From NCBI GenBank assembly GCA_947628265.1, contig CANQZF010000057.1:1-9435 (forward strand): a DNA stretch of 9,435 nucleotides, written 5' to 3'. Positions 6,579-9,435 of the stretch are shown here, one piece after another. The notes beneath the pieces are model-generated. The model was given only the letters and a program-made list of their open reading frames with translations, was not told the origin of the DNA and did not search any database. Positions within the stretch are counted from its first letter, which is position 1. Each line of letters opens with the position of its first letter. This stretch comes from an uncultured Oscillospiraceae bacterium (GTDB taxonomy: Bacteria > Bacillota > Clostridia > Oscillospirales > Oscillospiraceae). Position numbers and translations under genes: made by a program.

Positions 6579-6986
6579 TTAAAGCGCCGCGTCGGGGGGC
6601 CTGTGCCACTCCGATTTATAGAGCTCGTCCCCGGAACGAAAAAGGGCCTCCGCGTAATAGATGTAGTCCCGGGCTATTTCGGCGGTCACAGCGTCAAGGC
6701 CGTCGCCGCTTTTGAAGAAATACCCCTCCTCGGGGTACCAGTAATAGTGGTTTCCCACCCGGTACTGGACGCGGAGCATGACCCAAAACGCCCCGTCCGC
6801 AGCGCCGGAGGGCCTTGCCAGGGACGCCCTCGCCACGTCCTTTTCCCCGTGGACCACCGAGACGTTCAGCGCCCCCTCTCGGGCGTCGGCGTGACTGTCT
6901 CCCGTCCCGGACCCCGCGCAGGCGGAGAGGTTTAAAAGGATCAGGAGCGTCAAAAATACCGCCGCGAGCTTTCTTAATTTTTTCAA
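6579..6986 (-). CDS. Small lipoprotein, unknown function, first in ABC operon
   Basis: A 135-residue predicted lipoprotein: basic KKLRK start, a hydrophobic stretch (8-20), and lipobox LSAC with Cys23 as the lipidated residue. The mature part is about 112 residues and mixed in charge, with an aromatic patch NHYYWYPEEGYFF (79-91) and a helix-like stretch near 97-117. I do not recognise the family. Because it is the first gene of an operon with two FtsX permeases and an ATPase, it may be an accessory or substrate-contacting subunit on the outer face of the membrane; this is inference. The start is TTG (6984-6986), supported by AGGAGG at 8 nt and by the signal peptide beginning there. No convincing -35/-10 pair was found upstream. 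Confidence 0.75.
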   Translation of the reverse strand: MKKLRKLAAVFLTLLILLNLSACAGSGTGDSHADAREGALNVSVVHGEKDVARASLARPSGAADGAFWVMLRVQYRVGNHYYWYPEEGYFFKSGDGLDAVTAEIARDYIYYAEALFRSGDELYKSEWHRPPDAAL

Positions 6987-6994
6987 AGCGCCCG

Positions 6995-7000
6995 CCTCCT
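6995..7000 (-). promoter_or_regulatory. Ribosome site that sets a TTG start
   Basis: AGGAGG on the minus strand stands 8 nt before the TTG at 6984-6986. No ATG gives a sensible signal peptide in this frame, so this site decides the start of the lipoprotein gene. Confidence 0.7.
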
Positions 7001-7114
7001 CTCACCCCCATCCTCCCACATCCCCCCGCCCTAAGTCAACGCCCCCGGGACCCCCGGGTGAAGCTGTAAGAAATTTTTAAGAGTTTGGAAAGCAATGAGA
7101 AAGATTTTCTCCAT

Positions 7115-7141
7115 AAAAAAAGAAAGCCGCCCCTCGGCGGC
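7115..7141 (-). terminator. Minus-directed terminator with no gene before it
   Basis: Read on the minus strand, a perfect 6-bp stem GCCGCC/GGCGGC (7136-7141/7126-7131) with a 4-nt loop is followed by TTTC and a run of seven T (7115-7121). No minus-strand gene is recognised between it and the plus-strand GNAT gene. It sits about 130 nt upstream of the lipoprotein start. It could be an attenuator, the end of a small RNA, or the relic of a lost gene. Confidence 0.65.
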
Positions 7142-7184
7142 AATGTCATAAAGGTGATGTTGAGAAAAACGTCTTAACGGACAG

Positions 7185-7213
7185 TAGATTTCTTCACATT
7201 TGGGCGGTATAAT
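7185..7213 (+). promoter_or_regulatory. Candidate promoter of the GNAT gene
   Basis: A perfect TATAAT (7208-7213) is preceded at 17 nt by TAGATT (7185-7190), a weak -35. The start would be near 7220, about 100 nt before the coding region. A hairpin GTGCG/CGCAC (7291-7306 region) lies close before the ribosome site. Confidence 0.4.
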
Positions 7214-7320
7214 GGTAATTGTCAAGTGGGCGGCTGTTCGACAGATCGGGATTTTGTCATCAGGCATTGTCATGAATCATTGATTGGAATGTGCGATGAA
7301 GCGCACCTGGAGGTATATAA

Positions 7321-7836
7321 ATGAAAATACAGACAATAGAAACGCCGAGGCTGTATCTGCGAAGCTTTGAAAAAGAGGACGCGCGATTTGCAATCAGTAT
7401 TTGGAACGACCCTGAAATGGGCGAGTATTTGCCTGACGAGGCCATGGAAGAGATCGACGAGGATTATGTCAGGGAAATAGAGGCATTATCCGAGGACGAG
7501 GACTGCTGTTATCTGATCTCCGAATTGAAGGATACAGATGTAAGGATAGGGACCTGCAGCTTTATCGTAAGCGATAACGGAAGAACTTACGATATTGCGT
7601 ACTGCGTTCACAGAGATTACTGGAGAAACGGATATGCCACAGAGGCCGCAAAGGGCATGATCGATTATGCCGTCAGGCGGGGAGCAGAAAAGATTACTGT
7701 GAGAGTCAATAAGGAAAATATCGCTTCGAATAAGGTCGTAAGAAAACTGGGCTTTCAGGTGACGGGAGAAAGCACTTATAAGAAGCGCGGCACGGAGAAA
7801 GAATTTTCGGATTATTTATATGAATTGCGGGTGTAA
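7321..7836 (+). CDS. GNAT family N-acetyltransferase, RimJ/RimL-like
   Basis: A 171-residue acetyl-CoA-dependent N-acetyltransferase, predicted cytosolic. The opening TPRLYLRSFEKED (8-20) is typical of the RimJ/RimL group. The acetyl-CoA pyrophosphate loop is RDYWRNGYATEA (98-109), with R102, N103, G104, Y105 and A106 in the R/Q-x-x-G-x-G/A position. The closing NIASNKVVRKLGF (133-145) is the usual C-terminal signature. Family members acetylate protein N-termini, antibiotics, amino acids or other amines, and the substrate cannot be assigned here. ATG with GGAGG (7309-7313) at 7 nt. Its first two 60-base lines count 42% and 50% G+C, against 63% in a cysS line I counted, and it is the only plus-strand protein gene here, so recent acquisition is plausible. 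Confidence 0.9.
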   Translation: MKIQTIETPRLYLRSFEKEDARFAISIWNDPEMGEYLPDEAMEEIDEDYVREIEALSEDEDCCYLISELKDTDVRIGTCSFIVSDNGRTYDIAYCVHRDYWRNGYATEAAKGMIDYAVRRGAEKITVRVNKENIASNKVVRKLGFQVTGESTYKKRGTEKEFSDYLYELRV

Positions 7837-7890
7837 ATTCCGGTTTGTTGAGACGTTGCAAAACCCTTTAGGAACGAAAGAGCAACAGCA

Positions 7891-7934
7891 GGGAAAAAGG
7901 GCTTGAATTCCGCAGAATTCAAGCCCTTTTTCCC
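7891..7934. terminator. Long bidirectional terminator hairpin
   Basis: A perfect 20-bp inverted repeat (arms 7891-7910 and 7915-7934, loop CGCA) begins with GGGAAAAAGGGC and ends with GCCCTTTTTCCC. The inner 12 bp plus the T5 give a terminator for the GNAT transcript. Being symmetric, it does the same on the minus strand for hsp20. The outer CCC pairs extend beyond the T tract, which is less usual. Confidence 0.8.
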
Positions 7935-7952
7935 GCACGCATCCCCTTGTCG

Positions 7953-7979
7953 GCGAAAGGCCCCAACGGGGCCTTTCGC
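7953..7979. terminator. GC-rich hairpin at the 3' end of hsp20
   Basis: A perfect 12-bp stem GCGAAAGGCCCC/GGGGCCTTTCGC (7953-7964/7968-7979) with loop AAC starts 6 nt past the hsp20 stop codon. It lacks a T tract, so by itself it may stabilise the mRNA end, with the hairpin at 7891-7934 ending transcription. Confidence 0.55.
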
Positions 7980-7985
7980 GACAGT

Positions 7986-8444
7986 TCACTCAATCTCCAA
8001 AGTGTGGCTCTCGGGGAGCTGCTGCTGCTTTTTGGGGAGGGTCAGCTTCAGGACGCCGTTTTCGTACTTGGCCTTTATGCCGTGGGCGTCGATGCCGGAG
8101 ACGTCGAACTGGCGGCTATAGTGGCCGTAGGACCGCTCGAGGCGGACGTAGTTGCCCTGCTTGTCCTTGTCCTCGTGGTTGGAGTGGCGCTCGGCGTTGA
8201 TGGTCAGCACGTCGCCGGAGATGTCCAGGTGGATGTCCTTCTTCTCAAAGCCCGGGAGATCGGCCTCCAGAAGGTAGCTGTCGCCCTGGTCGGAGATGTC
8301 GGTCTTGAACTCCGCAATGTCGCCGTTCTCGAAAAATCCGGTGAAGGGGTCCTCAAAAAAGCGCTTCTCAAAGTCCTCCATGGCCTTGAAGGGATTGTAG
8401 GTCAGGTCCTCATGGTTCCTGTGGAAAGGTCTGAGTTCAAACAT
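7986..8444 (-). CDS. Hsp20/alpha-crystallin small heat-shock protein
   Basis: A 152-residue ATP-independent holdase chaperone that binds unfolding proteins as oligomers in the cytosol. An N-terminal arm with NPFKAMEDFEKRFFEDPF (17-34) precedes the alpha-crystallin domain (about 46-138), which shows LPGFEKKDI (63-71) and the hallmark AKYENGVLKLTLPK (125-138). The C-terminal tail ends with LEI (149-151), matching the I/V/L-x-I/V/L anchor used for oligomer assembly. The ATG at 8442-8444 has GGAGG (8453-8457) at 8 nt. An in-frame TTG at 8457-8459 overlaps that ribosome site and is rejected. A CIRCE operator 165 nt upstream implies HrcA control. The length fits bacterial class A Hsp20 proteins (about 140-160). 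Confidence 0.95.
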   Translation of the reverse strand: MFELRPFHRNHEDLTYNPFKAMEDFEKRFFEDPFTGFFENGDIAEFKTDISDQGDSYLLEADLPGFEKKDIHLDISGDVLTINAERHSNHEDKDKQGNYVRLERSYGHYSRQFDVSGIDAHGIKAKYENGVLKLTLPKKQQQLPESHTLEIE

Positions 8445-8452
8445 AATAAATA

Positions 8453-8457
8453 CCTCC
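8453..8457 (-). promoter_or_regulatory. hsp20 ribosome site inside a weak AU stem
   Basis: GGAGG stands 8 nt before the ATG. The flanking leader text can pair: AATA-AAA-AATA on one side with TATTTATT on the other (about 8445-8470), leaving TTGGAGG in the loop. Such a weak stem around the ribosome site could melt on heating, but the pairing is all A-U and may be fortuitous. Confidence 0.35.
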
Positions 8458-8565
8458 AATATTTTTTATTATGTCCGCCCTCGTGAATTTTAACCGCCGG
8501 GGCAGACCGGGGAGTCGGTTTTCCGCTGGGCTCTCGCCCTGCTTACGGTCCTTATAGTAGTCCCC

Positions 8566-8596
8566 ATTTATGAACGATTGGTGGTAAATTTATGAA
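8566..8596. repeat. Direct repeat ATTTATGAA, 22-bp period, in hsp20 leader
   Basis: ATTTATGAA occurs at 8566-8574 and again at 8588-8596, two helical turns apart, between CIRCE and the hsp20 gene. Such spacing can mark a protein-binding site on one DNA face. It does not match the CtsR heptad pattern. No good -35/-10 pair for hsp20 was found here, only a possible TATAAG further down (minus strand, near 8552). Confidence 0.45.
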
Positions 8597-8609
8597 ATTT
8601 TCGTTAATT

Positions 8610-8636
8610 TTAGCACTCTCAAACCGAGAGTGCTAA
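8610..8636 (-). promoter_or_regulatory. CIRCE operator (HrcA binding site)
   Basis: TTAGCACTC (8610-8618), nine bases, then GAGTGCTAA (8628-8636) is a perfect match to the CIRCE consensus bound by the heat-shock repressor HrcA. The symmetry goes further: 14-bp perfect arms (8607-8620/8626-8639) around a 5-nt loop. It lies upstream of hsp20 and 11 nt beyond the cysS stop codon. The core promoter it controls is not obvious. Confidence 0.95.
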
Positions 8637-8647
8637 AATCGTCTCTA

Positions 8648-9435
8648 TTAGATACGTCTCCACTTGACCCCGCCGGGGACGTCCGTGAGCTCGATGCCCC
8701 GGGAGCGGAGCTCGTCCCGGATGCGGTCTGCCTCGGCAAAGTTTTTGGCCTTTTTCGCCTGGGCGCGGGAGAGGACCAGGGCGTCGATCTCCGGGTCGCC
8801 CTCGCCCTCCACGGTGATCCCGCCGGAAGCGGTGGCGGAGGCGGCCAGACGCGCGTCCTCCTCCCGCTTTTTGGCGGCCCGGTCCAAAAGCCCCAGGCCC
8901 AGGACCTTATCGAAATCGGCCAAAACCGCCAGCTTCGTGGCGTCGCTTGCCGGGAGCTTCAAAGCGTCGTAGACCGCCGTGACGCCCAGGGACGTGTTGA
9001 GGTCGTTGCCCACGGCTTTTATGAATTTCTCCCGCTGTTGGGCGAGCACCGCCTCATCCACGTCCCCCTCGGGCTTCAGGGCGGCTATCCGGGCGATGAG
9101 CTTGAGGTACGCGCCCTGGGCGTTGTCCAAATTCTCCCAGGTGAACACCAGCGCCTTGCGGTAGTGGCTCTGGAGGCAGAAGAAGCGGTAGGCCAGGGGG
9201 TCGTAGCCCTTCTCTTCCAAAAGCGAGACGGTCAAAAACTCCCCCTTGGACTTGGACATCTTGCCGCCATTGGTGTTGAGATGGTGGACGTGGAACCAGC
9301 AGCCGCACCAGGGGTGGCCCAAAAAGCTCTCAGACTGGGCGATCTCGTTGGTGTGGTGGGGGAAGGCGTTGTCGATGCCGCCGCAGTGGAGGTCCAGGTA
9401 CTCCCCGTTGTATTTTAGGGAGATGGCGGAGCACT
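8648..9435 (-). CDS. cysS: Cysteine--tRNA ligase, C-terminal part (cut at window edge)
   Basis: The last 261 residues of cysteinyl-tRNA synthetase, a cytosolic monomeric class I enzyme that charges tRNA-Cys. The first complete codon at the edge encodes the Cys that is Zn ligand Cys209 in E. coli (CSAISLKYNG). It is followed by FPHHTNE, which supplies the His and Glu Zn ligands, and the class I signature KMSKSKG at visible residues 58-64. After the helical bundle and DALR-like region the protein ends with the usual GIELTDVPGGVKWRRI. The visible length agrees with the part after Cys209 in the E. coli enzyme (461 residues). The 5' half, with the HIGH motif, lies outside the window. No ordinary terminator follows the stop; CIRCE comes directly after it. 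Confidence 0.95.
   Translation of the reverse strand, partial: CSAISLKYNGEYLDLHCGGIDNAFPHHTNEIAQSESFLGHPWCGCWFHVHHLNTNGGKMSKSKGEFLTVSLLEEKGYDPLAYRFFCLQSHYRKALVFTWENLDNAQGAYLKLIARIAALKPEGDVDEAVLAQQREKFIKAVGNDLNTSLGVTAVYDALKLPASDATKLAVLADFDKVLGLGLLDRAAKKREEDARLAASATASGGITVEGEGDPEIDALVLSRAQAKKAKNFAEADRIRDELRSRGIELTDVPGGVKWRRI

Larger units (their letters stand above)
6987..7320. other. Non-coding spacer between ABC operon and GNAT gene
   Basis: No credible gene is seen in these 334 bases. The left part (to about 7060) is very C-rich on the plus strand and contains a tandem 9-bp repeat CCCCCGGGA/CCCCCGGGT (7042-7050/7051-7059). The middle holds the minus-directed hairpin at 7115-7141. The right part is AT-richer, like the GNAT gene, and holds its candidate promoter. 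TTGACT on the minus strand at 7034-7039 has no -10 partner. Confidence 0.6.

Noticed and set aside
7034..7039. TTGACT as -35 box for the ABC operon
   Set aside because: At 16-18 nt downstream on the minus strand there is only G-rich sequence, without a -10-like hexamer.
7031..7273. 80-codon minus-strand frame before the ABC operon
   Set aside because: It has no recognisable family, runs through the terminator-like hairpin at 7115-7141 and lacks a good ribosome site. It is considered non-coding, though a relic of a lost gene is not excluded.

Overview
The window looks like chromosomal DNA of a G+C-rich member of the Bacillota, most likely a Clostridia lineage near the Oscillospiraceae. That placement is inference. 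It rests on a CIRCE heat-shock operator, strong AGGAGG-type ribosome sites, sigma-A type promoters, a CCA-encoding tRNA-Ser, a ThyA that recalls the Bacillus subtilis/phage phi3T branch, and the arrangement of the genes. Nothing seen is plasmid- or phage-specific.

Layout, left to right. Positions 1-513 hold a GC-rich repeat array: one full 297-bp unit and one partial unit, built of short hairpins. A bidirectional terminator (562-602) follows. Three minus-strand genes come next: a gluconate 5-dehydrogenase-like short-chain dehydrogenase (651-1451) with its own near-consensus promoter, then folA (1590-2072) and thyA (2082-2912), which form a tightly coupled thyA-folA unit for dTMP and tetrahydrofolate synthesis. 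thyA is divergent from a plus-strand tRNA-Ser(CGA) (2996-3084), and their promoters overlap. Positions 3116-3589 carry no gene but include an inverted copy of the repeat (3330-3544), so the dehydrogenase-folA-thyA-tRNA block is bracketed by inverted repeats.

Positions 3590-6986 are a compact minus-strand operon read in the order lipoprotein, FtsX-type permease, second FtsX-type permease, LolD/MacB-type ATPase. The genes are 12 nt apart, overlap by 4 nt, and are 2 nt apart. This is a complete ABC system of type VII (MacB-like) fold with an unidentified substrate and no regulator gene in view. Positions 6987-7320 are non-coding and contain a minus-directed terminator-like hairpin with no recognised gene in front of it.

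An AT-richer plus-strand GNAT acetyltransferase gene (7321-7836) looks compositionally foreign. It faces a minus-strand hsp20 gene (7986-8444) across two long hairpins. A perfect CIRCE operator (8610-8636) lies upstream of hsp20 and only 11 nt past the stop codon of cysS, whose 3' part (8648-9435) runs off the right edge.

Most of the content is ordinary housekeeping. The parts that deserve a second look are the hairpin-modular repeat family, the unassigned lipoprotein-FtsX-FtsX-ATPase operon, the orphan terminator, and the unusual leader of hsp20. I do not see clear evidence of a wholly new system.
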